From Idiomarina tyrosinivorans (GTDB taxonomy: Bacteria; Pseudomonadota; Gammaproteobacteria; Enterobacterales; Alteromonadaceae): a DNA stretch of 64,000 nucleotides. Location: assembly GCF_003987475.1 (NCBI RefSeq), contig NZ_PIQH01000002.1:238289-302288 (forward strand), given 5' to 3'. Positions 8,763 to 17,649 of this stretch are shown in pieces. Numbering within the stretch: the stretch's first letter is position 1; each line of letters starts with the position of its first letter. Under the pieces are notes generated by a model. It made no database searches, was not told the DNA's origin, and was given only the letters and a program-made list of their open reading frames with translations. The position numbers were made by a program, and so were the translations under genes.

Positions 8763-10853
8763 ATGATGAAAAAGACCTATCTTGCTTTACTGTTAATCGC
8801 AGCTACTGCGCCGGCGTTTGCGCAGCAGGCAGCAGTCGATGAAACCCTGACCATTACCGCGTCGCGCACCGATGAAACGGCGGCTAGTATTCCCTCTACC
8901 GTTACCGTGATAGACGGCGAAAGTTTGCGCCGTCAGTTAAGCGTGGCGAACTCGCTATCAGATATTTTGGGTAACTTATTGCCCAGCTTTTCGCCCTCTC
9001 GGCAGAAGATGACCAGTGCCGGTGAATCACTGCGAGGGCGGGAACCGTTATACCTGATTGATGGCGTCCCACAATCCAATCCATTGCGGAATGGCTCGCG
9101 TGATGCAAATACCATTGACCCGATGTTAATAGAGCGGGTTGAAGTGATTCATGGCGCCAGTGCTATTCAAGGCATGGGCGCCAGCGGCGGGATTATTAAT
9201 ATCGTCACTAAATCCGCTGCGCGAGGCCAACAGAACGAAGTCTCGGCGGGTGTTTCAGCGCCAACCAGTGAAACCTCGACAGGGTTAAGCTACCACGCTG
9301 GCTATCTGTTTCGTCACCAAGCGCAAGACTGGAATATGTTGATCGGCGCTCATCTGCGTGAAAACGGGATGTACGTTGACGGTAATGGTGACCTTGTAGG
9401 TATCGACAGTACCCAAGGCGATACCATGGATAGCGGCAGTTTTGACGTATTTGCCAAATTGCAGTTTATGCTCGATAGCACTCAGCAATTGCAAGTTATG
9501 GTTAATCATTACGATATCCAGGGTAACGGCGACTATAACGCTTTTGGTGGCGACCGCGCTGCGGGCGAGCCGACTATTTCCATTGAGCAGCCGGTGCCTG
9601 GCGATGCGGCTGAAAACCGTGTGACTACGGCCAGCGCGACTTATCAAAACCGCGATATTTTACATGCCGAACTAACGTGGCAATTATTCTTACAAGACTT
9701 TTCGGCATTGTATGGTGGTGGAACTTACGCGACCTTCCAAGATCCCGCCTTGCCGGATAACTTCTTTGACCAGTCTCGCAACGACTCGCAAAAGTATGGT
9801 TCGCGCCTAACGCTTAGCTGGCGCGACGTTGTGGGTACCCCGGTTGATATATCGACAGGTATCGATTACTTGAACGACAGTACCTACCAGGAACTGGCGC
9901 AGTCCGGGCGTAAGTGGGTACCAGAAACCGAGTTTGATAACTGGGCACCCTATCTACAAGCCCGTTACCAGCAAAATGGACTAACCCTGAGTGCAGGTTT
10001 GCGCTACGAATATGGCCAACTAAAGGTTGGTGATTTCACAACCTTAGCGTCTTACGGTAGTCAATTCGTCGAAGGGGGCGAGCCCTCATTTAATGAGTTG
10101 TTGAGTAATGTTGGTGCGGTTTATCAGTTAACTGACAACTGGCGTGTGTTCGCAAGTTATTCGGAAGGTTTCAGTATGGCTGACATCGGCCGCGTACTGC
10201 GTGGTATTAATCAGCCGAATCAGAGCGTCGAGAGCTTTCTGAATCTGCAACCAGTGTTAGCCGACAACCGCGAAGTTGGCATCGAGTACCATGGTAATCT
10301 GGGCCAATTGTCGCTCAGTTACTTCGAATCTGACTCAGATTTGGGTTCGCGGCTGCAAGCCGATGCCGATGGTATTTACAGCGTAAAACGTGAACGTACC
10401 GAAATTAATGGTATTGAAGCGAGTGGTCGTTATGCATTGGCAACGAATGCGGATGTTGGCTTTAATTATGCCAATACTGATGGCGAATACGACAGTAACG
10501 CCGACGGTAAAGTGGACACGGATCTAAGCGGTCAGAACATTGCGCCTGAACGCATGAACATCTATTGGAACCAACAATGGAGCGACCGTATCGGTACCCG
10601 TTTACAGTGGAATAAGTTGTTTAGCCGCGCGTTTAATGACGGCACAATGGGCGCCAATGACTTTGACGGTTATAGCACGTGGGATTTGACCGCGCTTATC
10701 GAGACCGCTAACTACGGGGAATTTACCGTGGGGATAGAAAACCTAACCGATAAATTCTACTTCACCTACTACGCCCAAACGGCAGGCAACGATTCTCGCA
10801 ACTTTGCTGGGCGTGGACGCGTTGTCAGTGTGAATTGGCAATACGCGTGGTAA
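8763..10853 (+). CDS. TonB-dependent outer-membrane receptor (probable ferric siderophore uptake)
   Basis: Outer-membrane beta-barrel of 696 residues with a signal peptide ending in AFA. A TonB box-like segment (DETLTITASR) follows at about 27-36, then a plug domain with SLRGREPLYLIDGVP and an IERVEVIHGASAIQGMGASGG stretch. The barrel ends in the required aromatic residue (YAW). The start may be the ATG at 8763 or the adjacent one at 8766. The upstream Fur box shows iron control, and the overlapping PepSY gene fits siderophore use. The style resembles hydroxamate or catechol receptors, but the ligand cannot be assigned. Confidence 0.92.
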   Translation: MMKKTYLALLLIAATAPAFAQQAAVDETLTITASRTDETAASIPSTVTVIDGESLRRQLSVANSLSDILGNLLPSFSPSRQKMTSAGESLRGREPLYLIDGVPQSNPLRNGSRDANTIDPMLIERVEVIHGASAIQGMGASGGIINIVTKSAARGQQNEVSAGVSAPTSETSTGLSYHAGYLFRHQAQDWNMLIGAHLRENGMYVDGNGDLVGIDSTQGDTMDSGSFDVFAKLQFMLDSTQQLQVMVNHYDIQGNGDYNAFGGDRAAGEPTISIEQPVPGDAAENRVTTASATYQNRDILHAELTWQLFLQDFSALYGGGTYATFQDPALPDNFFDQSRNDSQKYGSRLTLSWRDVVGTPVDISTGIDYLNDSTYQELAQSGRKWVPETEFDNWAPYLQARYQQNGLTLSAGLRYEYGQLKVGDFTTLASYGSQFVEGGEPSFNELLSNVGAVYQLTDNWRVFASYSEGFSMADIGRVLRGINQPNQSVESFLNLQPVLADNREVGIEYHGNLGQLSLSYFESDSDLGSRLQADADGIYSVKRERTEINGIEASGRYALATNADVGFNYANTDGEYDSNADGKVDTDLSGQNIAPERMNIYWNQQWSDRIGTRLQWNKLFSRAFNDGTMGANDFDGYSTWDLTALIETANYGEFTVGIENLTDKFYFTYYAQTAGNDSRNFAGRGRVVSVNWQYAW

Positions 10854-11890
10854 CACGCTCGCTTGGGCGTTCACTGAGCGCCACAATACACCGCTGGTTA
10901 GGCTTGCTGTTGGCGCTGTGGTTAGCGTTGATGGCGGTCACCGGCGGTGCGTTATTGTTTAAAACCTCATTACTGCAATGGCAATATCCGCAATTGCAGC
11001 TTGCTGAAGTGCCAACGGTCGAGCAGGCGGCAAAGGTGTTTGACCAACAGTCTGGCTCCTATGCGTACTTTCCTGACGCGGCGCGGCCATGGATAGAGAT
11101 TGTGAGTGCCGAGGGCAATTACCGTTATTTTGATGCTAACGGTCGCTTACTCCTAACCCGTGAACATTTAGGCGATTGGCTGGACTGGTTGGTACAATTG
11201 CACTACCACTTAGCGTTAGGTGACAACGGCGACCTGCCAATGCAAGCATTTTCGTTACTCACTTTAGTGCTATTACTAACGGGGCTGATTCGTTGGTGGC
11301 CGCGGCGCTGGAGTCTGCGCCACTTTGCTATTCGCTGGAGTAAGCCCGGTAGCCGCTTATGGCGCGCGACCCTATGGCAAAGTCACCGTACCTTCGGTGC
11401 CCTCGCTTTACCGGGCATATTGCTAGCGCTGGTGACCGGAATGGGCTTCTTTTTTAGCAGCACCTTTATCAGTGGCTTACAAGTGGTGTTTTCCGAGACC
11501 AGCGAACCCTACATCGAAACGGTAAGCGTTACCCGTGTACCCCAAACTTGGCAGCAAAAATTGGGATTAGCGGCAGAGTTATTGCCTTCGGCAAAGCCAC
11601 GGTTAGCTAGCCTAACCCGTGGTGATTTACGCCTTAAACTGCCGCAAGAATGGCACCCAAACGGGCGCAGTTATCTCCGCTTTCCTACAACGCACAGTGT
11701 TCAACTACAAAATGCCTTAAAGCAGGATCGTGGTTATCAAATCTTCCAAACATTTTATCCGTTGCACATTGCCAGTGTTGGTGGCGGGGCGTTACTCACG
11801 CTATTAGTGGTCACGGCTCTGGCATTGCTCTATTTAGCCGTTTCCGGGGTTTGGTTTTGGTGGCTTTGCCGCCGATCTCGGGCATCCTAA
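10847..11890 (+). CDS. PepSY-associated inner-membrane protein (siderophore utilisation type)
   Basis: Inner-membrane protein of about 347 residues with the PepSY_TM layout: a first membrane helix after an HRWLGLLLALW segment, a long periplasmic part, a helix pair in the middle (around LLTLVLLLTGLIRWWPRRW and LALPGILLALVTGMGFFF) and a final helix near the C-terminus. I chose the GTG at 10847, which overlaps the receptor stop by 7 bases; a TTG at 10835 is also in frame. Such proteins often pair with TonB receptors and may reduce or release iron from siderophores at the inner membrane (family knowledge, mechanism inferred). Translational coupling with the receptor is likely. Confidence 0.85.
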   Translation: MVTRSLGRSLSATIHRWLGLLLALWLALMAVTGGALLFKTSLLQWQYPQLQLAEVPTVEQAAKVFDQQSGSYAYFPDAARPWIEIVSAEGNYRYFDANGRLLLTREHLGDWLDWLVQLHYHLALGDNGDLPMQAFSLLTLVLLLTGLIRWWPRRWSLRHFAIRWSKPGSRLWRATLWQSHRTFGALALPGILLALVTGMGFFFSSTFISGLQVVFSETSEPYIETVSVTRVPQTWQQKLGLAAELLPSAKPRLASLTRGDLRLKLPQEWHPNGRSYLRFPTTHSVQLQNALKQDRGYQIFQTFYPLHIASVGGGALLTLLVVTALALLYLAVSGVWFWWLCRRSRAS

Positions 11891-11960
11891 TGCGTTCTCG
11901 TCGGCACGCTATTTTGGCGTAAATCACTAAAGCTAAGGGCTTTTCGTAGTGGAGAGAGCC

Positions 11961-13511
11961 ATGGCTTTGGCAACGGTATTTACCCGTGCGTTGCGAGGGA
12001 TCGAAGCGCCTTTAGTGAGTGTAGAAGTGGATTTGGCGCGGGGCATGCCCGCCTTTACCATTGTTGGCATGCCGGAGACTACGGTTCGGGAAGCCAGAAA
12101 CCGGGTGAAAACTGCGCTGATCAATGCGGGTTTTGAATTCCCCATGGCAACCAATATTACCGTTAATCTGGCACCCGCAGATATTCCCAAACAAGGCGCT
12201 CGGTATGATCTAGCGATTGCGATAGGGGTGTTGGTGGCATCGGGGCAAATCCCCGAAAATACCATCGATAAAGCCGAATTTTATGGTGAACTGGCACTCA
12301 ATGCAGAATTGCGACCGGTTAGCGGCTTATTTCCGGCGTTAATGGCGTGCCGCGATGCCGGACATTGCGCTTATATTCCCGTACAGAATGAGCAGGAAGC
12401 CAGCATTTTAAAGCAGCAGCAATGCCAATTGGTGCCGGACCTAGTCAGTCTATTCGAGAGCCTTCACGGTGATGCCTCGCTGCGTGACGTTGGACCTTAC
12501 CAGCCACCAGCAGCCGAAGACTGTAGTAACGATATTGCTGATGTCGTTGGCCAGCAACAGGCAAAACGCGCATTGCTGATTGCCGCCGCGGGTCGTCACC
12601 ATATTTTATTTGTGGGCCCGCCGGGCACCGGTAAAACCATGCTGGCGCAGCGCCTGCAGGGCCTATTGCCGGAATTATCCGAGCAACAGCTATTAGAACT
12701 GACGGCGATCCGTTCGATATCGTCGCAGCAGCACGCCATCGACTGGACATCGCCGTCGCTAGGGTCGGCGCTGCGAGCTCCACATCATAGTTGTTCGGCG
12801 GCGGCGCTGGTTGGAGGGGGCTCTCCACCCCAACCGGGAGAAATCTCGTTAGCGCACCAAGGCATTTTATTTTTAGATGAACTGCCGGAGTTTTCTCGTC
12901 ATGTGTTGGACTCGTTACGCGAGCCGCTAGAGTCTGGCAGTGTAACGATTAGTCGCGCGGCGCATCAAGTTCAGTTCCCGGCAAATTTTCAATTGGTCGG
13001 CGCGCTAAATCCCTCACCCTGTGGTCTATTCGACGGCAATATTGCTAGTTGCCGTTCGACACCAGAGCAAATTTTGCGCTACCTGAACAAACTCTCGGGG
13101 CCGCTACTTGATCGCATTGATTTGCAGGTGATGGTACCGCGCGATATGGACGCGTTGAAGCAAATCAATGTTTCTGCGAAGCCGTCGCAAGCGCTGATGA
13201 CTAGCGCGATGTTGCGGGAAAGTGTGAAGCAGGCACGACAGCGACAAATTTCCCGTCAGGGGTGTCTTAATAGCGAACTAAAGCCCAAACAAATGCACCA
13301 ATATTGCCCCCTCAGCGAAGACGACCAAGCGTTTCTGGTTAAGGCGCTGGAACGTCTGACGCTGTCCCACCGTGCCTACCATCGGATATTACGCTTAGCC
13401 CGCACCCTTGCGGACTTAGAACAACAACCTCAGATTGCTCGCAAACATTTAGCCGAAGCCATGAGTTACCGCGCCCTTGACCGACTACTGCAACAGTTGC
13501 AGGGCGGCTAG
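11961..13511 (+). CDS. comM: YifB/ComM family Mg chelatase-like AAA+ ATPase
   Basis: Protein of 516 residues with the N-terminal ChlI-type domain (LVSVEVDLARGMPAFTIVG) and an AAA+ core with Walker A GPPGTGKT (about 219-226) and an ILFLDELPEF Walker B. A C-terminal Mg-chelatase domain follows. In naturally competent bacteria ComM is a hexameric helicase promoting branch migration during transformation. The ATG at 11961 is preferred to the in-frame GTG at 11949 because GGAGAG directly precedes it and it matches the family start. ComF is also present in the window, so competence is possible but not shown. Confidence 0.93.
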   Translation: MALATVFTRALRGIEAPLVSVEVDLARGMPAFTIVGMPETTVREARNRVKTALINAGFEFPMATNITVNLAPADIPKQGARYDLAIAIGVLVASGQIPENTIDKAEFYGELALNAELRPVSGLFPALMACRDAGHCAYIPVQNEQEASILKQQQCQLVPDLVSLFESLHGDASLRDVGPYQPPAAEDCSNDIADVVGQQQAKRALLIAAAGRHHILFVGPPGTGKTMLAQRLQGLLPELSEQQLLELTAIRSISSQQHAIDWTSPSLGSALRAPHHSCSAAALVGGGSPPQPGEISLAHQGILFLDELPEFSRHVLDSLREPLESGSVTISRAAHQVQFPANFQLVGALNPSPCGLFDGNIASCRSTPEQILRYLNKLSGPLLDRIDLQVMVPRDMDALKQINVSAKPSQALMTSAMLRESVKQARQRQISRQGCLNSELKPKQMHQYCPLSEDDQAFLVKALERLTLSHRAYHRILRLARTLADLEQQPQIARKHLAEAMSYRALDRLLQQLQGG

Positions 13512-13515
13512 GGTG

Positions 13516-14535
13516 TTAGCCCTTTACCGCTGCAACAAAAGCATCGCGTAGGCGCTCCAATTCACTGGCTGGGATATCCAAGTGGAAGACTAAGCGCATG
13601 GTGGCGCTCGCCGGTACTTTGATGCCTTGTTGTGCCAGTTGTTGGCTGACGTTAGCGGCATGTTCGGCATGGCTAAAATGCACGTACACCATATTGGTTT
13701 GTGCAGCGTCGACGCGAATATCCGCGTTGTCACTGCAGGCGTGTTGCAATGCGTCTGCTAACCAACGTGCGTTGTCATGGTCTTCGGCTAAACGTTGGAA
13801 ATGATTATCGAGTGCGTAATTGATGCCTGCGGCAATAATTCCGGCTTGACGCATTCCGCCACCGACCATTTTCCGCCAGCGTCTGGCACGACCGATCAAT
13901 GCCTCTGAGCCCGCAAGAAGCGATCCGACTGGCGCCCCCAAGCCTTTTGAACAGCACAATGAAACCGAATCGAATGGTGCGGCGAGTTCAGCCATTGTGC
14001 GATCACTGGCGACTGCAGCATTGGCGAGCCGTGCGCCATCTAAATGTAGTGATAAACCACGACGGTCTGCTAACACTCGCGCTTGTTGGATAAAGTGATT
14101 CGGCATCACTTTACCGGTATGTGTATTTTCTAGCGCCAATAGTCGACTGATAGGAAAATGCGGGTCATTGGGCTTTATCCGTTTTTCTACTAGCGCTAAG
14201 TCTAGGGTACCATCGTTGTTGACCTCGAAGGGTTGCGGAACGATGCCGCCGAGCACCGCAGCACCGCCGGCTTCGTAACGGTAGGTATGGTATTCCTGAC
14301 CCACCAAATATTCTTCGCCATTGCGGCAGTGGCTCAGTAACCCTAATAAATTACTTTGAGTGCCGCTACTGCATAGAATCGCCGCAGGTTTTCCCAATAG
14401 CGCAGCGACCTTTTGTTCAAGTGCATTAATGCTCGGGTCTTCTCCGTAAACATCATCACCCACTTCGGCTTTTGCCATCGCTTCACGCATTGCCGCGGTG
14501 GGCTTGGTTACGGTGTCACTGCGTAGATCTAACAT
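13516..14535 (-). CDS. ltaE: Low-specificity L-threonine aldolase
   Basis: PLP enzyme splitting L-threonine or L-allo-threonine into glycine and acetaldehyde, 339 residues. The fold-type I features are visible: LDLRSDTVT at the N-terminus, D166 in HLDGARL and the PLP lysine K197 in SLCCSKGLG. The ATG at 14535 is chosen because GGAG sits 7 bases upstream; the in-frame TTG at 14547 contains that ribosome site. Converges on comM with a 4-base gap. It is one of four threonine/serine-degrading activities in the window (with the dehydratase, tdh and kbl). Confidence 0.94.
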   Translation of the reverse strand: MLDLRSDTVTKPTAAMREAMAKAEVGDDVYGEDPSINALEQKVAALLGKPAAILCSSGTQSNLLGLLSHCRNGEEYLVGQEYHTYRYEAGGAAVLGGIVPQPFEVNNDGTLDLALVEKRIKPNDPHFPISRLLALENTHTGKVMPNHFIQQARVLADRRGLSLHLDGARLANAAVASDRTMAELAAPFDSVSLCCSKGLGAPVGSLLAGSEALIGRARRWRKMVGGGMRQAGIIAAGINYALDNHFQRLAEDHDNARWLADALQHACSDNADIRVDAAQTNMVYVHFSHAEHAANVSQQLAQQGIKVPASATMRLVFHLDIPASELERLRDAFVAAVKG

Positions 14536-14659
14536 GGTTAACTCCAATTGGTTATTAAGCCAAACAGATTGTTATAGGCATTGCGGTTGTGGTAACCCCC
14601 TAGTATCAGTGATAATACCGTGCATTAATCCGCGAATCAGCAAAAGAAGCGAAACGCTT

Positions 14660-15625
14660 ATGAATGTTTACCAAAACGTACTAGCAATGGTTGGCAACAC
14701 GCCAATGTTAAAAGTCTCGAACATGGATACCGGTCCATGTGAGTTGTATTTGAAATTGGAACTGGCCAACCCGGGCGGTTCGATCAAAGACCGCATTGCG
14801 GTGGAGATGATCGCCGCTGCCGAAGCGGAAGGTAAACTGAAGCCCGGTGACACCATTATTGAAGCCACCGCCGGTAATACCGGTTTAGGTTTAGCGTTGG
14901 TGGCAAGCAGCAAAGGCTACCCACTGAAAATCGTCATGCCCGACAAAATGAGCCAAGAAAAGGTAAATAACCTGCGCGCGATGGGTGCAGAAGTGGTGAT
15001 GACGCGCTCAGATGTGCAAAAAGGTCACCCGGAATATTATCAAGATATGGCGGCGCGGTTAGCCGAAGAAAATGGCTACTTTTACGTTAACCAATTTGAA
15101 AATGCGGCAAACGTAGAAGCGCATTACAACAGCACCGGCCCAGAAATTTGGCAGCAAATGGACGGCAACCTAGATGCGTTCGTCTGTGGCGTGGGCTCAG
15201 GTGGCACCTTAACCGGCATTGGCCGTTACCTGCGTGAACAGAACAGTGAGGTCGACTTGGTTCTTGCTGACCCTGCGGGATCGATCCTAGAACCACTGAT
15301 TAACCGTAATGAAGAAGTCGAAGCTGGGAGCTGGTTAGCAGAGGGCATTGGTGAAGATTTCGTGCCCAAGATTTGTGAAATCAAACTGGCTAATAAGGCT
15401 TACGCCATCGATGACAAAGAAGGTTTCAACACCGCCCGCGAAGTGCTCAAGCAAGAAGGTATTATGGTGGGATCATCCAGCGGCTATTTAATCGCTGCGG
15501 CATTACGCTACTGCCGTGAGCAAACAGAAGCAAAACGTGTCGTAACGCTAGCTTGTGATACCGGCAATCGCTATCTATCAAAATTATTCAATGATGAGTG
15601 GATGCGCTCTCAAGATCTGCTGTAA
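14660..15625 (+). CDS. Cystathionine beta-synthase-type PLP enzyme (no regulatory CBS domain)
   Basis: Fold-type II PLP enzyme of 321 residues. The PLP lysine is K43 in GGSIKDR, and the substrate loop is EATAGNTG (68-75). GVGSGGTLTG binds the PLP phosphate. PDKMSQEKV and the C-terminal NDEWM segment resemble eukaryotic cystathionine beta-synthase more than CysK. The EATAGNTG loop also recalls Bacillus MccA, which makes cystathionine from homocysteine. The gene directly precedes a cystathionine gamma-lyase/synthase-type gene, so the pair probably converts homocysteine to cysteine (reverse transsulfuration). Plain cysteine synthase remains an alternative. The start at 14660 follows a purine-rich AAAAGAAGCG. 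Confidence 0.85.
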   Translation: MNVYQNVLAMVGNTPMLKVSNMDTGPCELYLKLELANPGGSIKDRIAVEMIAAAEAEGKLKPGDTIIEATAGNTGLGLALVASSKGYPLKIVMPDKMSQEKVNNLRAMGAEVVMTRSDVQKGHPEYYQDMAARLAEENGYFYVNQFENAANVEAHYNSTGPEIWQQMDGNLDAFVCGVGSGGTLTGIGRYLREQNSEVDLVLADPAGSILEPLINRNEEVEAGSWLAEGIGEDFVPKICEIKLANKAYAIDDKEGFNTAREVLKQEGIMVGSSSGYLIAAALRYCREQTEAKRVVTLACDTGNRYLSKLFNDEWMRSQDLL

Positions 15626-15654
15626 TCAAAAATATTGTAAGGAGTCATGTTGTT

Positions 15655-16818
15655 ATGGCTGATAACAAGCATTTGAAATTTGCCACGCGCACCATTCATG
15701 GTGGGCAATCGCCAGAACCGGTAACGGGTGCGGTTATGCCGCCAATTTTTACCAGCTCTACATACGCGCAAGAAAGCCCTGGTGAGCACAAAGGCTTTGA
15801 ATACTCTCGCTCGCACAACCCCACGCGTTTTGCTTGGGAACGTGCCGTTGCCAACCTTGAGGGTGGTAAGCAAGGGTTAGCGTTTGCCTCAGGCATGGCG
15901 GCGACCTCAACCATTTTAGAGTTGCTCGACCACGGTGATCACGTGATCGCCATGGACGATTTATATGGTGGTAGCTTCCGCTTGTTCGATAAAGTTCGCA
16001 AGCGCTCGGCAGGGCTGAAATTCGATTATATCGACCTAGCCGATATTGCCGCTGTTGAAGCGGCGATGACTGATGAGACGCGGATGATTTGGGTCGAAAC
16101 GCCAAGTAACCCGATGCTGAAGTTGGTCGACATCGAAGCGATTGTGAAGTTGGCAAAACCGAAAGGTATTATTGTGGTGGTGGACAACACCTTCGCCACA
16201 CCATTTAATCAGCAACCGTTAGCGCTGGGAGCTGATATCGTAATGCACTCTGCGACGAAATACCTGAATGGTCATTCAGACATGGTTGGCGGTATGGCGG
16301 TAGTCGGCGATAACGACGAGTTGGTAGAGCAAATGCTGTTCTTACAAAACTCTGTCGGCGCGGTCGCTGGGCCATTTGATAGCTACTTAGCGTTACGGGG
16401 TGTGAAAACCTTAGCGTTACGGATGCAACATCACAACCAAGCAGCGCTTGATTTGGCGCAGTGGTTGGAACAGCATCCACAAGTGGAAAAGGTCATTTAT
16501 CCAGGCTTAACCAGCCATCCACAACACGAGTTGGCGAAACGCCAGATGACCGGCTTTGGCGGGATGATTTCTATCTTGCTTAAAGGGGACCTCGCTAAAG
16601 CGCGCCGATTCTTAGAAAACGTCGAGATCTTTGCGCTTGCAGAGAGCTTAGGGGGCGTTGAGTCATTGATTGAACACCCTGCGATTATGACCCATGCGTC
16701 AGTACCTAAAGAGAATCGTGAGAAGCTCGGTATTTTAGATAATTTTGTTCGTGTCTCGGTAGGCATCGAAGATTTAGATGACCTAAAAGCCGACCTTGAT
16801 CAGGCATTAAATGCCTAA
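15655..16818 (+). CDS. Cystathionine gamma-lyase/gamma-synthase family PLP enzyme
   Basis: Cys/Met-metabolism PLP enzyme of 387 residues. The PLP lysine is K202 in HSATKYLNGHSD. YSR at 50-52 and Y104 in DDLYGGSFR are the usual active-site residues. Residues alone do not separate lyase from synthase. The partner cystathionine beta-synthase 29 bases upstream makes gamma-lyase (cystathionine to cysteine, 2-oxobutyrate and ammonia) the better guess. The start at 15655 is set by AAGGAG at 15639-15644. A strong terminator follows, so the two-gene operon ends here. Confidence 0.88.
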   Translation: MADNKHLKFATRTIHGGQSPEPVTGAVMPPIFTSSTYAQESPGEHKGFEYSRSHNPTRFAWERAVANLEGGKQGLAFASGMAATSTILELLDHGDHVIAMDDLYGGSFRLFDKVRKRSAGLKFDYIDLADIAAVEAAMTDETRMIWVETPSNPMLKLVDIEAIVKLAKPKGIIVVVDNTFATPFNQQPLALGADIVMHSATKYLNGHSDMVGGMAVVGDNDELVEQMLFLQNSVGAVAGPFDSYLALRGVKTLALRMQHHNQAALDLAQWLEQHPQVEKVIYPGLTSHPQHELAKRQMTGFGGMISILLKGDLAKARRFLENVEIFALAESLGGVESLIEHPAIMTHASVPKENREKLGILDNFVRVSVGIEDLDDLKADLDQALNA

Positions 16819-16829
16819 ATAATCGACTC

Positions 16830-16857
16830 AAGGAGCACCGCCCGGTGCTCCTTTTTT
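16830..16857 (+). terminator. Terminator of the transsulfuration operon
   Basis: Ten-base stem AAGGAGCACC / GGTGCTCCTT (16830-16839 with 16844-16853), 4-base loop and a TTTTTT run, 12 bases after the stop codon. Confidence 0.93.
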
Positions 16858-16995
16858 CCTTCAGCCTTCCTCAAAATCACATATTTATTCATAAAAATCA
16901 GATAGCTAAACAAAATTTTACAGTTTCGTCATAATTGGGTAGTCTTAATACGCTGAAAAAATCAGAACAACGATAAGCAATAGAAGGAAAAGACT

Positions 16996-17211
16996 ATGCT
17001 ACTGAGCCTCCTAGTTTTGCAGGGACTCGTGGCCACGCTAATTTTCTATGTATTGGCAGGGCAATATCAGAATAAGCCATTATGGAATCTGTTAGCGGTG
17101 TTGTTTGCAGGCTTGGTGCCGCCGTTAAATTGGGCCCTTGTTATGCTAGCCATTGCGTGGCGTTTGTGGCGTCGTTCTCCACAAACCATTGCAGCGAAAA
17201 TCTTACCGTAA
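16996..17211 (+). CDS. Small two-helix membrane protein, unknown function
   Basis: A 71-residue protein with two predicted membrane helices (about 2-21 and 29-54), separated by a short polar stretch with a GQYQNKP segment and followed by a basic tail (WRLWRRS). AAGGA at 16984-16988 gives a good ribosome site. It is followed 15 bases later by a VOC protein gene and probably shares its transcript. I do not recognise the family. The initiation signal and clean membrane pattern argue that it is real. Confidence 0.6.
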   Translation: MLLSLLVLQGLVATLIFYVLAGQYQNKPLWNLLAVLFAGLVPPLNWALVMLAIAWRLWRRSPQTIAAKILP

Positions 17212-17226
17212 TAATAGGGGCGATAG

Positions 17227-17649
17227 ATGTCGGCAGTTCGCCCTTTTCATCTTGCTATCCCAGTTTCATCGTTGGCGAATGCCAGAGCGTTTTACGGTGA
17301 AATTATGGGCCTTTCACAAGGCCGCAGCAGTGACCACTGGATTGATTGGAACTTCTTCGGTCACCAGTTTGTGACCCATTTAGCGCCAGACATTGCGGGG
17401 CAAAAGCACCAGAACGCAGTCGATGGTCATGCTGTCCCGGTACCGCATTTTGGCGTAATTTTGCAACGTGCTGATTGGGATTCCTTGGCAGCTAAGTTAC
17501 GTGCCGCCGAGGTACCGTTTGTGATTGAGCCTTATGTGCGCTTTGCTGGTCAGCCTGGCGAGCAAGCCACCATGTTTTTCTATGATTTATGTGGCAACGC
17601 CTTAGAATTCAAAGCATTTGCCAGTGATGATCACATTTTCGCGACCTGA
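17227..17649 (+). CDS. VOC-superfamily protein (glyoxalase/extradiol dioxygenase-like)
   Basis: Protein of 140 residues with two beta-alpha-beta-beta-beta modules. It opens PFHLAIPVSSLANARAFYGEIMG, and it has an HFGVIL segment midway and a late FFYDLCGNALEFKAF strand. The candidate metal ligands are H8, H75 and E133, the usual two-histidine/one-glutamate set. It resembles the predicted dioxygenase group COG3565, for which the reaction is unknown. The last 19 bases overlap the convergent dehydratase gene. Confidence 0.8.
   Translation: MSAVRPFHLAIPVSSLANARAFYGEIMGLSQGRSSDHWIDWNFFGHQFVTHLAPDIAGQKHQNAVDGHAVPVPHFGVILQRADWDSLAAKLRAAEVPFVIEPYVRFAGQPGEQATMFFYDLCGNALEFKAFASDDHIFAT

Noticed and set aside
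12445..12828. Long open frame on the strand opposite comM (similar frames lie opposite other genes, for example 15758-16156 and 6054-6272).
   Set aside because: Composition is arginine/serine-rich shadow sequence with no initiation signal, and the opposite strand holds a clear conserved gene.
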